Notes: generated by a model from the sequence alone, not told the origin. Counted from the first letter of the stretch, positions 52,915 through 62,228 are shown. The stretch: DNA of 64,000 nt from an uncultured Alphaproteobacteria bacterium (GCA_947367055.1 CANBCI010000002.1:224149-288148), one strand, 5' to 3'. Program-made: numbers and translations.

Positions 52915-53298
52915 TTATTCTTCAACCTCATCTTCGGCGACTTCAACATCTTCTTCGACAACAGATTGGCCGACGTTTTCGTCCAACAACGCATTTTCCA
53001 ATTCTGCATCAATTTCGCGCAGCATCGGGTCTTCGGTCCCGACCTCCAGATTTTCTTCGCCGGTTGTCGTGGTCGGTGTTTCCTTGTACGACTGAATAAA
53101 TTCATGACGAACCGTGGCGACATCCAACTTACCACTGGCAATTTCGCGCAGTGCCACAACCGTCAATTTATCATTTTTCTTGTCCACAACGGGCTGTGCA
53201 CCACCATTCAAATCCCGGACACGCTGTGACGCCAGCATCCCCAGTTCATAGCGGCTTTCCACGAATGGTAATGTATCGGAATTTGTTGTGCGAGCCAT
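52915..53298 (-). CDS. rpoZ: RNA polymerase omega subunit
   Basis: 127 residues. Omega motifs FVESRYELGMLASQRVRDLNGG and KLTVVALREIASGKL in residues 10-65; an acidic tail (VVEEDVEVAEDEVEE) ends the protein. Start 53298 with AAAGGATT upstream. Helps RNA polymerase assembly and is a ppGpp site in the family. Divergent from mtaB across 59 bp. Confidence 0.93.
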   Translation of the reverse strand: MARTTNSDTLPFVESRYELGMLASQRVRDLNGGAQPVVDKKNDKLTVVALREIASGKLDVATVRHEFIQSYKETPTTTTGEENLEVGTEDPMLREIDAELENALLDENVGQSVVEEDVEVAEDEVEE

Positions 53299-53357
53299 CG
53301 TAAATCCTTTGTTGAAATCTTTTTTAACCACGCTATAATGCCCCAAGGTCATCAAAA

Positions 53358-54593
53358 ATGCAAGCAGAAAATAACAAAATTGACATAAAAACGCTTTCAA
53401 TGGGGTGCCGCCTGAACGCATTGGAATCGGAAAAGATTCAAAACATGCTGCGGCCGCACATTTCCACCGCAATTGTGGTAAATACCTGTGCCGTCACGGC
53501 CGAGGCCGAACGCCAATCCGGCCAAACCGTGCGACGCATCGCCCGCGAAAACCCAAATGCCCCGATTTTCGTCACCGGGTGTGCTGCAACGCGAAATGCC
53601 GCACTGTTCGCCGACATACCAAATACTTTTGTTATTCATAACCGCGACAAATTAAACATTTCCGCATATGCCGATGCAATAAGTTCCGCCGCATGCCACA
53701 TAACCGCACCCGCAATCGGCAGTTTCAAAAATTCAGACCCGCAACTTTCCAAACAATTTATTCAGATTCAAAACGGATGCAACCACCAATGTGCGTATTG
53801 CGTGACGCGAATGCTGCGCGGGCCGGCGGTATCGTTTGATTATGCGGAAATTCTGGACGCGGCGCGGCGCGCGGTGCAAAACGGATTTTATGAAATCGTG
53901 CTGACCGGTGTTGACATTGCAAGTTATGCGTCGAACGGCGTGTTGATATCCGGCTTATGCAAAAACCTGCTGCGCGATGTGCCGGGTATAAAAAGACTGC
54001 GCCTGTCGTCGTTTGACCCGGCGTCACCCGAAATATTCCGGCTTATTGATTTAATGCACGCCGATGCGCGCATGATGCCGCACATGCACCTGTCCATGCA
54101 GTCGGGCAGTGACACGATTTTAAGCAACATGCGCCGGCGTCACAATGCCGCCACAATTCGTCGTATTGCCGAATATGCCGCCGGCATCACATTCAGTTGG
54201 GACATAATCTGCGGATTTCCGGGGGAAACGGACGAACTGTTCAACGAAACGCTGGAATTGGCGGCTGCAACGCGTCCGATAAAAATTCATGCGTTTCCGT
54301 TTTCGCCGCGGCCCGGCACACCCGCCGCCGACATGCCGGCCCAGGTTAATCGTGCAGTATCCAAATCGCGCGTTAAAGAAATCGCCGCCATGGCGGACGC
54401 GTTTCGCGCCGAATTTATGCGCCGCCGCATTGGCGACACCACACAGGTCCTGGTTGAGGAAAACAATATCGCCCGCGACCCGCATGACATTCCGGTAAAG
54501 ATAATTGGCACCACGGTTCCCGCAAAAACCGTATGCAATGTGAAACTGGCCGACATAGATGGCGACGCCTTCATCGGGCGCATTTCCGAATAA
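53358..54593 (+). CDS. mtaB: tRNA t6A37 C2-methylthiotransferase MtaB
   Basis: Converts t6A37 to ms2t6A37. 411 residues. The N-terminal methylthiotransferase domain has three Cys (GCRLNALES, NTCAVTAEAE, TGCAA) for an auxiliary cluster; the radical-SAM centre is CNHQCAYC; a TRAM domain ends the protein. GCRLN and NTCAVT are MtaB-type rather than MiaB-type. Confidence 0.94.
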   Translation: MQAENNKIDIKTLSMGCRLNALESEKIQNMLRPHISTAIVVNTCAVTAEAERQSGQTVRRIARENPNAPIFVTGCAATRNAALFADIPNTFVIHNRDKLNISAYADAISSAACHITAPAIGSFKNSDPQLSKQFIQIQNGCNHQCAYCVTRMLRGPAVSFDYAEILDAARRAVQNGFYEIVLTGVDIASYASNGVLISGLCKNLLRDVPGIKRLRLSSFDPASPEIFRLIDLMHADARMMPHMHLSMQSGSDTILSNMRRRHNAATIRRIAEYAAGITFSWDIICGFPGETDELFNETLELAAATRPIKIHAFPFSPRPGTPAADMPAQVNRAVSKSRVKEIAAMADAFRAEFMRRRIGDTTQVLVEENNIARDPHDIPVKIIGTTVPAKTVCNVKLADIDGDAFIGRISE

Positions 54594-54609
54594 TAAAGGA
54601 CCGAGCCAA

Positions 54610-55137
54610 ATGCCATATTTGCCCCCTTTGTCGGACGCCTATGAAATCCAATCCGTTATAGGAATTGCGATTATCTACAGTTGCTATTTTTATAACGCGA
54701 CATCATACCAATCCAATGAAGCGAACCTTTTGCATGCAAATTATGTTCCGGGATTACAGCTAGCGCGGGACGAACGGCGCGCAGTCAAAGCATTGGACGA
54801 TGCACAGCTAAACCAATATATTGAGCAATATAACACCCTGCGCAAAGATTATCAAAAGAACATGAGACTGGTCAAAAAGTCCAAATTGTTAAAGGGGGCG
54901 AGATCAACCTATGAAATATGGATAAAAATCTCGAACTGTGCCATACCGCGGCCGGAGAAATATTTACAGAACCAGAAAAGCGCCGACCGGACCGGCACGA
55001 CAAACGCATTCGCGCCCACAATGCACAATTACAACAGATTGCTAAAACAATATGAACGCGACAGCATTGACGCGCGATACTATCAGTTGCACCGGCAACT
55101 GGTATTTCAGAAATATAATAAAAACAAATCAAAATAA
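54610..55137 (+). CDS. Hypothetical protein
   Basis: 175 residues, not recognised. Rich in Tyr, Asn and Gln, with an apolar stretch (IQSVIGIAIIYSCYFYNAT, about 13-31) and a central helix (LNQYIEQYNTLRKDYQKNMRLVKKSKLL). Ribosome site AAAGGACC; starts 16 bp after mtaB. Codon use is more A/T-rich than mtaB or dacA, which may mean late acquisition. Confidence 0.5.
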   Translation: MPYLPPLSDAYEIQSVIGIAIIYSCYFYNATSYQSNEANLLHANYVPGLQLARDERRAVKALDDAQLNQYIEQYNTLRKDYQKNMRLVKKSKLLKGARSTYEIWIKISNCAIPRPEKYLQNQKSADRTGTTNAFAPTMHNYNRLLKQYERDSIDARYYQLHRQLVFQKYNKNKSK

Positions 55138-55178
55138 CCGTGCCGGAAAAGGCGGAATTTTTTACGGCAAAAAATTTA

Positions 55179-55207
55179 TTGGCAACGGTGATTTATATTG
55201 CTATTAT
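55179..55207 (+). promoter_or_regulatory. dacA promoter, leaderless geometry
   Basis: TTGGCA (55179-55184), 17 nt, TATTAT (55202-55207), 9 nt to ATG. Confidence 0.65.
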
Positions 55208-55216
55208 CATCATGCT

Positions 55217-56392
55217 ATGAAAAAGAAAATCCTTATACTGATACTATCAATAATAACAACCGCGGCGAACGCCGACTTTTCAACACGGGCAAAATCCGCA
55301 TTTCTAATCGACTATGATTCCGGTGCGGAAATTGTTGCAAAAAATGCAGACGAACTGATGCCGCCGTCGTCAATGATTAAACTGATGACCTTGGCCCTGC
55401 TGTTCGACGAGATTAAGGCCGGCCGCCTGTCTATGGATGACCGCCTGTCGGTTAGTGAAAACGCCGACTATAACGATCCGCGCTGGTACCCGGCCAGCAA
55501 GATTTGCCTAACGGCGGGTCAATCAATCACGGTGCGGGACGCGATACTGGGGCTGATTGTGCTGTCGGGCGGCGACGCATCGGTGGTGGTCGCGGAAAAA
55601 CTGGCCGGATCCGAGGGCGCATTTACCGCCATGATGCAGAAAAAGGCCCGCGCAATCGGCATGCCGCGTTCAATATTTGCGAATGCAAGCGGCCTGCCCG
55701 ACCCGAACAATTTGATGACCAGCCGGGAACTGGCGACATTGGCGCGCCACATTATAACCGATTACCCGGATATTTACCCGATGTTCGCAACCAAACGCTT
55801 TGAATTTGGCGAATACAAGTCCGATTGGTGCCGCGACTGGGGCCGTACGCATACGATGAACTACAACAAACTGCTGTTTATAATGCCGGGGGCGGACGGT
55901 CTAAAGACCGGGCACACGGACGACGGCGGATACGGCATGGTGGCCAGTGCAAATGTCGGCGGCCGCAGACTAATCGGTGTAATAAACGGCTTTAACGGCA
56001 AGGGTCACGATGCCTTGGCCGCGGAAATGAAAAAACTGCTGAATTACGGATATGCGAATACGACAACGCATGTGTTTTATCATGCCGGCGACAAGATTGC
56101 AAAGATTCCCGTATGGTATGGCCGGCGTGAATTTGTCGTGGCAACGGTCGATAAAACCTTTGCGATAACATTGCCGAAATCAGACAACCTGTCGACGGTA
56201 CGCGTGTTGGCGCGTTATGATGAACCGTTGCCCGCGCCCATACATGCCGGTGACAAGATTGGCGAAATCATCGCCCAGCAAAACGGCCGCGAAATCGCAC
56301 GGGCGCCACTGGTTGCGCTGGACAATGTATCCAAGACCCAATTCTTTGGCCGCGTGATTAAAAATATACAGGTAATATTCGGCGGACGATAG
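55217..56392 (+). CDS. dacA: D-alanyl-D-alanine carboxypeptidase (PBP5/6 family)
   Basis: 391 residues. Trims the terminal D-Ala from peptidoglycan stem peptides. Signal peptide to about A19, SxxK at S52-M-I-K55, KTG at K230-T231-G232. The middle SxN motif reads S117-G118-G119 (LSGGDAS) instead of SGN. The C-terminal PBP5_C beta-domain follows, and the protein ends QVIFGGR with a weak amphipathic anchor. The ATG 55217 follows a -10 box by 9 nt. Confidence 0.93.
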   Translation: MKKKILILILSIITTAANADFSTRAKSAFLIDYDSGAEIVAKNADELMPPSSMIKLMTLALLFDEIKAGRLSMDDRLSVSENADYNDPRWYPASKICLTAGQSITVRDAILGLIVLSGGDASVVVAEKLAGSEGAFTAMMQKKARAIGMPRSIFANASGLPDPNNLMTSRELATLARHIITDYPDIYPMFATKRFEFGEYKSDWCRDWGRTHTMNYNKLLFIMPGADGLKTGHTDDGGYGMVASANVGGRRLIGVINGFNGKGHDALAAEMKKLLNYGYANTTTHVFYHAGDKIAKIPVWYGRREFVVATVDKTFAITLPKSDNLSTVRVLARYDEPLPAPIHAGDKIGEIIAQQNGREIARAPLVALDNVSKTQFFGRVIKNIQVIFGGR

Positions 56393-56399
56393 AGGAATT

Positions 56400-57302
56400 A
56401 TGGCACCGCGCAAACAATCATCTTCGTATAACTTTCCGGACCCGATGGATAACGACACGTTGGTCGGGCACGGGGACACATTGCGCGCGTTTATGGACGC
56501 ATGGGCGGCGCGTGATACGCATGCGATTCACCCGGTGTGGATGTTGACCGGGCCGCGCGGCATCGGCAAGGCGACACTGGCGTACAAAATCGCACGAATG
56601 GTTTATGGCAATGTCGGTGATTTTTTCATAATCGACCTGGCGCGAAATATTGACAAGGACGGCAAGGCCAAATCCGACGGCAAGGTTATATCTGTCTACA
56701 CCGTTCGCGCAATGATTGAACGCATGCAGATGTCATCCATGTCGGGCGATTGGCGCGTGGTTCTGATTGATTCGGTCGACGAACTGAACACCGCCGCATC
56801 AAACGCGATTTTGAAATTATTGGAAGAACCGCCGGCAAAAACCCTGTTCCTGCTGGTGGTGCATCAATTGGCGAATGTGTTGCCGACCGTCCGTTCACGC
56901 GCCCGCGTTGAAAAGATGCGGCCGCTGACCATATCCGAACTGCGTGAACTGTGCGCGAAATTCATGCCGGACGAAGATGTCGGCACAGATGCCCTGAAAC
57001 TTTCCAACGGCAGTTTTGGGCGCATTGCGGCACTAAAAAAATCGGGCGGCGACGAAATATATGCGGACTTGATTGAAATGTTGCAAAATCCGCGGGCGAC
57101 GGCGGCGGACATGATGACAATGGCAAAACGCATCGCCCCAGACGCGGCGTTGCACGGTATATTGCTGGATGCGATTGCGCGGTTTGGTTTGGCGGAATTA
57201 TATCCGGTGGCGACACATGCAATTGCAGATATTGCGCGAATTTATCTGGAACCGGAAATCGGAATTTTCAAAATCATAAGCGAAATTAAAAAATGTTTAT
57301 AG
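56400..57302 (+). CDS. holB: DNA polymerase III delta-prime subunit
   Basis: 300 residues. Clamp-loader AAA+ fold: FPDPMDNDTLVGHGDTL, GPRGIGKATLAYKIARM, VVLIDSVDELNTAASNAILKLLEEPP, and the LPTVRSRA switch. The zinc-binding Cys of E. coli delta-prime are missing, as often seen. Starts 8 bp after dacA with GAGG upstream and overlaps tatD by 10 bp. Confidence 0.92.
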   Translation: MAPRKQSSSYNFPDPMDNDTLVGHGDTLRAFMDAWAARDTHAIHPVWMLTGPRGIGKATLAYKIARMVYGNVGDFFIIDLARNIDKDGKAKSDGKVISVYTVRAMIERMQMSSMSGDWRVVLIDSVDELNTAASNAILKLLEEPPAKTLFLLVVHQLANVLPTVRSRARVEKMRPLTISELRELCAKFMPDEDVGTDALKLSNGSFGRIAALKKSGGDEIYADLIEMLQNPRATAADMMTMAKRIAPDAALHGILLDAIARFGLAELYPVATHAIADIARIYLEPEIGIFKIISEIKKCL

Positions 57303-58054
57303 ATACGCATTGCCATTTGACCGACAATTATTTGGGCGGCGATTTGGATGCCGTGTTAAGCCGCGCGGCGGCAGCAAATGTCGGCATGATGATTTGCCCG
57401 ACGGCCGACCCGGCGGATATTGAATGCGCCCTGCGCATTGCGGATGCGCATGACAATATATTTGCCACAATCGGCATTCACCCGGACTACGCAAACGCCG
57501 ACGCATCAAAATACCTGACGGATGCTGTTTTACAAAACCCGCGCGTTGTTGGCGTTGGGGAAATCGGACTGGATTACCATTTGGGACGCGACACACGCGA
57601 CGCCCAAATAAAACTGTTTGAGTCACAATTGGAAATCGCATCACGCGCGAATTTGCCGGTGGCGATTCATACACGCGACGCCACCGAAGACACCGCCGCA
57701 ATTTTACGCGCCGCACCCGTCACCGGTGTCATGCACTGCTATACGGGGGCATGGGAATTTGCCAAACTTATGCTGGACCGCGGATTTTACTTTTCCGCCA
57801 GCGGAATTATCACATTCAAAAACGCCGACCGCATACGCGAAACATTTGCAAAAATCCCAATCGACCGAATTGTCATCGAAACCGACAGCCCGTTTTGCAC
57901 CCCGGTGCCATTTCGCGGCAAACCGTGCGAACCCGCATATGTGACCCGCATGGCGGAAACATTGGCCGAAATTCATGGTTTGCAATTATCGGAAATTGAA
58001 ACTATACTGGAACAGAACACAAAGAACCTATACCCGAAATGCCAAGACAAATAA
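57293..58054 (+). CDS. tatD: TatD-family metal-dependent DNase
   Basis: 253 residues, TIM barrel. Metal ligands FIDTHCHL, GEIGLDYH, VAIHTRDA, MHCYTGA and IETDSPF are all in place. Overlaps holB and smpB. The holB-tatD order is common in alphaproteobacteria, but metG, usually between or next, is absent. Confidence 0.94.
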   Translation: MFIDTHCHLTDNYLGGDLDAVLSRAAAANVGMMICPTADPADIECALRIADAHDNIFATIGIHPDYANADASKYLTDAVLQNPRVVGVGEIGLDYHLGRDTRDAQIKLFESQLEIASRANLPVAIHTRDATEDTAAILRAAPVTGVMHCYTGAWEFAKLMLDRGFYFSASGIITFKNADRIRETFAKIPIDRIVIETDSPFCTPVPFRGKPCEPAYVTRMAETLAEIHGLQLSEIETILEQNTKNLYPKCQDK

Positions 58055-58509
58055 TAAAATCAGGCCAGGTTAGCGAAAACCGCAAAGCGCGGTTCACCTA
58101 CTCTATCGAAGACACGATAGAGGCCGGCATTTCATTGACCGGTGCGGAAATAAAATCAATCAGATATGGTTTGGTGACGATTGTGGATGGTTTTGTTCAA
58201 CGCCGCGGCGATGATTTATACTTGGCGGGAATGGAAATTCAAAGATTGCCGACCGCGGCGCGATATGTGAACTTTGATGAACGGCGTCCGCGGCAATTAC
58301 TGTTGCACCGCGCACAAATAAACCGCATGATTGGCAAATTACAGGAAAAAGGCGCAACAATCGTTCCGTTAAAACTATATTTTAATAATCGCGGCCGGCT
58401 AAAGGTATTGCTGGGTATCGGATACGGCAAGAATCAGGTGGACAAACGCGAAACAATAAAACAGCGCGAATGGAACCGAAACAAGGCCCGAATATTAAAG
58501 GGTGAATAA
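58039..58509 (+). CDS. smpB: SsrA-binding protein SmpB
   Basis: 156 residues. Partner of tmRNA in ribosome rescue. Motifs: NRKARFTYSIEDTIEAGISLTG, GAEIKSIR, LLLHRAQINRM, VPLKLYFNNRGRLKVLLGIGYGK, and a basic tail KRETIKQREWNRNKARILK that enters the mRNA channel. Overlaps tatD by 16 bp. Confidence 0.96.
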   Translation: MPRQIIKSGQVSENRKARFTYSIEDTIEAGISLTGAEIKSIRYGLVTIVDGFVQRRGDDLYLAGMEIQRLPTAARYVNFDERRPRQLLLHRAQINRMIGKLQEKGATIVPLKLYFNNRGRLKVLLGIGYGKNQVDKRETIKQREWNRNKARILKGE

Positions 58510-58520
58510 ATTTGCATCTG

Positions 58521-58544
58521 GCGCCGTTTGTCGGCGCATTTTTT
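58521..58544 (+). terminator. Terminator of smpB
   Basis: GCGCCG / CGGCGC stem with six T. Confidence 0.75.
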
Positions 58545-58562
58545 ATTGACTGGATTGCCAAA

Positions 58563-58588
58563 TTAAAAATCCCCGCGTGCGCGGGGAT
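58563..58588 (-). terminator. Terminator of alaS
   Basis: Minus strand: ATCCCCGCG / CGCGGGGAT then T-run. Confidence 0.85.
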
Positions 58589-58593
58589 GACAA

Positions 58594-60672
58594 TTATTCC
58601 GCCTGGGTGCCGACCGACATCGTTATGCGACGAATGCCGCTGCTGATAGATTTTTCCTTGTTTACTTTGGCCTTTAATATTTCACCCGTGTGGTACACAT
58701 GCGTCCCGCCGCACAGTTCGCATGACACATCGCCCGCTGTTATAACCTTTACGGTGTCGCCGTACTTTTCACCAAACAATGCCATTGCACCACGCGCGCG
58801 CGCATCGTCTATGCTCATTTCTTCATGCGAAACCTGCATGTCGGCCGCAATCCATTTGTTGACCAGGTCTTCCACAGCCTGTTTTTCATCCGCCGTCATT
58901 GCACGCCCGAACGAGAAATCAAACCGAACCGAATCCGGCGATACCTTGGAACCGCGCTGTTCGACATCTTCGTTCAAAACATGACGCAATGCCGCCTGCA
59001 GCAGGTGGGTCGCCGTATGCGCGCGGGCGGTTTGCTGACGCTGGGGTTCATTTATTTTTGTTGTGACAATATCACCCAACGACAAATCGGATGTCAATGT
59101 GCCCTTGTGAATTACAATGTTGTCGGCACGGGCGGCCTCGGTTACAGTCATGACCGGTGCGCCATCGCGCAACAGTTCGCCGGCGTCGCCAACCTGGCCA
59201 CCCTGGGTGCCATAGAAATTGGTTTTATCCAGGGCGACTTCCACCTCGTCCCCGGGGGTTGCCGACGACACAAATTCACCGTCACGCAGAATGGCCAAGA
59301 CGCGCGATTGCATATCCGCCACCGGCGCATACTTCGCACTGTCGTCGGTTGCGGGCAATTCGGTCTGCGATTCCCACAGAACGCGTGTTCCCTTGGTATT
59401 GGCGCGCGACCGTTCCTTTTGTTCGGTCATGGCGGCCTCAAACCCGGCGACGTCAACATCAATGTTTTTGTCGCGCAAAATCATCTGGGTCAAATCCAGC
59501 GGAAATCCGTATGTGTCAAACAACTTGAACGCGACCGCGCCCGGCAAAACGCCGTTGTTCAACTTTGGCAATTCCGCATCCAGCAGTTTCATGCCGTTTT
59601 GCAGCATGTCTGCAAACGCGTTTTCTTCGTTTTGAATGATTTCAACCACGCGTTTTTCTTCGCGGGCCAGTTCCGGGTACGCATCACCCATTTCGGTAAT
59701 CAGCGCCGGATATAATTTCGACAGCAACGCCCCCTTGTGCCCCAGTATTTGGCCATGGCGCATTGCGCGGCGCAATATGCGGCGAATTACATAGCCGCGG
59801 TCGGAATTGCTGGGCAAAACACCGTCTGCAATGGCAAAGCCCACCGACCGCAGGTGGTCCGCGATAACCTTGAACGATGCGGTGTTGTCCGCGGTCTTTT
59901 TCACGCCCACGATGTCTTCGGTCGCGGAAATCAAATGGCGGAACAAATCCGTGTCGTAATTGTCATGTACGCCCTGTAATATCGACGCCAGGCGTTCCAG
60001 CCCCGCACCGGTATCAACATTTTGCTTTGGCAATTCGGTCAGATTACCGTTTGCGTCGCGGTCATACTGCATAAACACATCGTTCCAGATTTCGACAAAG
60101 CGTCCGCCGTCTTCGTCCGGTGAGCCGGGCATGCCGCCCGGCAAATCCGCGCCAAAGTCATAGTGCATTTCGGTACACGGCCCGCACGGACCCGTGTCGC
60201 CCGCCGACCACCAGTTATCCTTGTCCAGGCGGATTGCATCCTTGCCCGTTATTTTTTTCCAGATTGCGGTTGCCTCGTCATCGCTGATGTGCGTGGTGAC
60301 GACAATGCGTTCCGGATCCAGCCCGAATACCCGTGTCAGCAGTTCCCACGACATTTCAATCGCGCCTTCCTTGAAATAATCGCCGAACGACCAGTTCCCC
60401 AGCATTTCAAAGAAAGTATGATGACGGCCGTCCATGCCGACATCTTCCAAATCATTATGCTTGCCACCCGCACGAATACATTTCTGAACATCCGCGACGC
60501 GCGGAGCGAATGCGGGCTCGGTCCCTTGTAAAATACCCTTCCACGGGACCATGCCGGCAACCGTGAACAACAGTGTCGGGTCATTCGGTATCAGTGATGC
60601 CGACGGCACGATTTTATGTCCCTTGGATTCGAAATAGTTCAAAAATGATTTGCGGATTGAATTATAGTCCAT
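58594..60672 (-). CDS. alaS: Alanyl-tRNA synthetase lacking the C-Ala domain
   Basis: 692 residues versus about 870-880 usually. Class II catalytic core (FFEMLGNWSFGDYFKEGAI, GPCGPCTEMHYD, RGYVIRRILRRAMRHG) and editing domain (HTATHLLQAAL and CELCGGTHV zinc site) are complete. It ends about 15 residues after the editing domain (SGIRRITMSVGTQAE), so the DHHA1/C-Ala tRNA-binding domain is missing and no remnant follows before the terminator. Promoter TTGCAT-17-TAAAAT at 60704-60732, ribosome site AAAAGG. Confidence 0.95.
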   Translation of the reverse strand: MDYNSIRKSFLNYFESKGHKIVPSASLIPNDPTLLFTVAGMVPWKGILQGTEPAFAPRVADVQKCIRAGGKHNDLEDVGMDGRHHTFFEMLGNWSFGDYFKEGAIEMSWELLTRVFGLDPERIVVTTHISDDEATAIWKKITGKDAIRLDKDNWWSAGDTGPCGPCTEMHYDFGADLPGGMPGSPDEDGGRFVEIWNDVFMQYDRDANGNLTELPKQNVDTGAGLERLASILQGVHDNYDTDLFRHLISATEDIVGVKKTADNTASFKVIADHLRSVGFAIADGVLPSNSDRGYVIRRILRRAMRHGQILGHKGALLSKLYPALITEMGDAYPELAREEKRVVEIIQNEENAFADMLQNGMKLLDAELPKLNNGVLPGAVAFKLFDTYGFPLDLTQMILRDKNIDVDVAGFEAAMTEQKERSRANTKGTRVLWESQTELPATDDSAKYAPVADMQSRVLAILRDGEFVSSATPGDEVEVALDKTNFYGTQGGQVGDAGELLRDGAPVMTVTEAARADNIVIHKGTLTSDLSLGDIVTTKINEPQRQQTARAHTATHLLQAALRHVLNEDVEQRGSKVSPDSVRFDFSFGRAMTADEKQAVEDLVNKWIAADMQVSHEEMSIDDARARGAMALFGEKYGDTVKVITAGDVSCELCGGTHVYHTGEILKAKVNKEKSISSGIRRITMSVGTQAE

Positions 60673-60703
60673 TTTAGATATACCTTTTTATTTTGTCGGT
60701 GCA

Positions 60704-60732
60704 ATTTTATAAACATTATTTGCGCCATGCAA
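60704..60732 (-). promoter_or_regulatory. alaS promoter
   Basis: Minus strand: TTGCAT (60732-60727), 17 nt, TAAAAT (60709-60704). Confidence 0.55.
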
Positions 60733-60759
60733 TCATAATATTTTGAAAATATGAATTTT

Positions 60760-61560
60760 TTATTTTGCCGCCGCCGCGTCGAACAATTCGGCATATCGCG
60801 CGATAATGCGTGCCGCCCGCGTGTCCGCACCGCGCCCCACATTCGGTGCCATGCCGTATTTTACGGCCGCCGCGTCCAGATTGTTTTTCACATAATTTAC
60901 ACCGTCCATATAAATCGGGGTGGCGTTGGGGTTTGCCCGGCGCGCCGCGCGTTGAACCAATGTCCACATGGCGATGTCGGCGGGCGGGCGAAAATCAAAT
61001 TCCGCGTCGATTTGGGCGACGGCGTCCCATGCGCCCTGCATAATGTCCGCGAAATAAATCATGGCGGATGTTCGCACAATCATTCCGGCAAAGCCGACAT
61101 TTGGCCGCGTGCGCACAATATTTTCATCCATGCACGCAATTGATTCCGGGCATTCGGAAATTCGCAGCAAATCCGCCACGCGCCCGTGGAATTCAACCGA
61201 ATCCTGAATAACCGCGAACACATCGTCCGAAACATTTGGAACAACTGCATTGGTTAAAATATCGTCGTCATCAACAAAGGTAATCCATTCAGGGCGCCGC
61301 CGCATACCGCGCACCGCGTCCGCGATACGGCACCGCGCCCGCATTGTCCCCAGGTTTTTGTCCCCGTTAATCACGCGCAGCGCGCCCCGATACCCCATGC
61401 GCCGAATTTGCCGCCGCGCGATGCGCACGCACGGATTGTCGTTATAAATAATCAGCATTATTTTTTGCCGCAATTTTGACAGCGCCGGCACCGACACGCG
61501 CAGCCATTGCGTATCAAATGTGGTTAAACCCACGACAAGATTGATTTTGCGGTCAAACAT
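60760..61560 (-). CDS. Glycosyltransferase, GT-A fold (family 2-like)
   Basis: 266 residues. Nucleotide-binding start INLVVGLTTFDTQWLRVS, then NLGTMRARCRIADAV and the metal-binding WITFVDDDDILT. Later PPADIAMWTLVQRAARR may be the acceptor region. No membrane segment. The second of two tandem ATGs (61560) lies 7 nt after TAGAAT; the first (61563) is possible. No ribosome site. Substrate unknown. Confidence 0.75.
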   Translation of the reverse strand: MFDRKINLVVGLTTFDTQWLRVSVPALSKLRQKIMLIIYNDNPCVRIARRQIRRMGYRGALRVINGDKNLGTMRARCRIADAVRGMRRRPEWITFVDDDDILTNAVVPNVSDDVFAVIQDSVEFHGRVADLLRISECPESIACMDENIVRTRPNVGFAGMIVRTSAMIYFADIMQGAWDAVAQIDAEFDFRPPADIAMWTLVQRAARRANPNATPIYMDGVNYVKNNLDAAAVKYGMAPNVGRGADTRAARIIARYAELFDAAAAK

Positions 61561-61567
61561 CATGCAA

Positions 61568-61596
61568 ATTCTAAATAAAACTTTCTGAAATTGCAA
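61568..61596 (-). promoter_or_regulatory. Promoter of glycosyltransferase, leaderless geometry
   Basis: Minus strand: TTGCAA (61596-61591), 17 nt, TAGAAT (61573-61568), 7 nt to ATG 61560. Confidence 0.65.
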
Positions 61597-61620
61597 TTGA
61601 TTAGTTATTTGTGATATAAT
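61591..61620 (+). promoter_or_regulatory. Promoter of the 61648 gene, sharing the -35 box
   Basis: TTGCAA (61591-61596), 18 nt, perfect TATAAT (61615-61620). The hexamer is its own reverse complement and serves both directions. Confidence 0.65.
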
Positions 61621-61647
61621 GTGCACATCAAGTGGAGAGTGCATAAA

Positions 61648-62124
61648 ATGAAGCCGATGTTGATGGGAACAATAATGTTGATTGCCGCAATTGCGATTGC
61701 GGCGACATTTGGTCTGACGATGGGTGGTGGCGATGTCATAACCGTGCCCGACGCATTCGTTGGCCAGGAATTATATGTCTGTCCCGCAGCATCATCCACC
61801 TGGGAACAGGCCGCCACCGCAATCCGCCCCTTTTTGTACTACATAACAATCGGATTTTTCTTTGCGACAATTATCCTGATGTTTGCATGGGGGTGGGCAC
61901 TGTACCAGAACCTGATTGCGGACAAGTTCAAACGTGATTCATTTTCCAAACCGTGGCAGTTCACCAAGATGTTGTTCTGGGCGGGGGTCATAGTTGTGAT
62001 TATTGCGGCGACGCCGAACCATTTCAAGACGGTGCATATCGCGGGTGCGCCGGGCGAATGGATTCTGTGCGAAAACAATACGCCGGGTGCGCGTGCGGTG
62101 CGTGCGGACGCGGTGTCGCGCTAA
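61648..62124 (+). CDS. Membrane protein, unknown
   Basis: 158 residues. N-terminal hydrophobic segment (MKPMLMGTIMLIAAIAIAATFGLTM), a short loop with Cys (LYVCPAASS), and two further membrane helices (about 60-85 and 105-125), with WILCENN near the end. Helix content and the conserved-looking PFLYYITIGFFFATIILMFAWGWALYQNLI recall small inner-membrane components of secretion systems, but no family is recognised. ATG 61648 has GGAGAG; the frame from GTG 61621 starts inside the transcription start region. Confidence 0.6.
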   Translation: MKPMLMGTIMLIAAIAIAATFGLTMGGGDVITVPDAFVGQELYVCPAASSTWEQAATAIRPFLYYITIGFFFATIILMFAWGWALYQNLIADKFKRDSFSKPWQFTKMLFWAGVIVVIIAATPNHFKTVHIAGAPGEWILCENNTPGARAVRADAVSR

Positions 62125-62183
62125 TTCCATATTTGGGCAAATTTGTCAAGAATATTAAAATTTTTGATTTTTTAATTATGCTC

Positions 62184-62216
62184 TTGACTTAAAAGGCCGA
62201 ATTCTCTACGATTCGG
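62184..62216 (+). promoter_or_regulatory. HU-gene promoter with inverted repeat over the -10 box
   Basis: TTGACT (62184-62189), 17 nt, TACGAT (62207-62212). CCGAAT (62197-62202) and ATTCGG (62211-62216) form an inverted repeat that encloses the -10, a candidate operator. Confidence 0.6.
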
Positions 62217-62228
62217 ATAAGCAGGACG

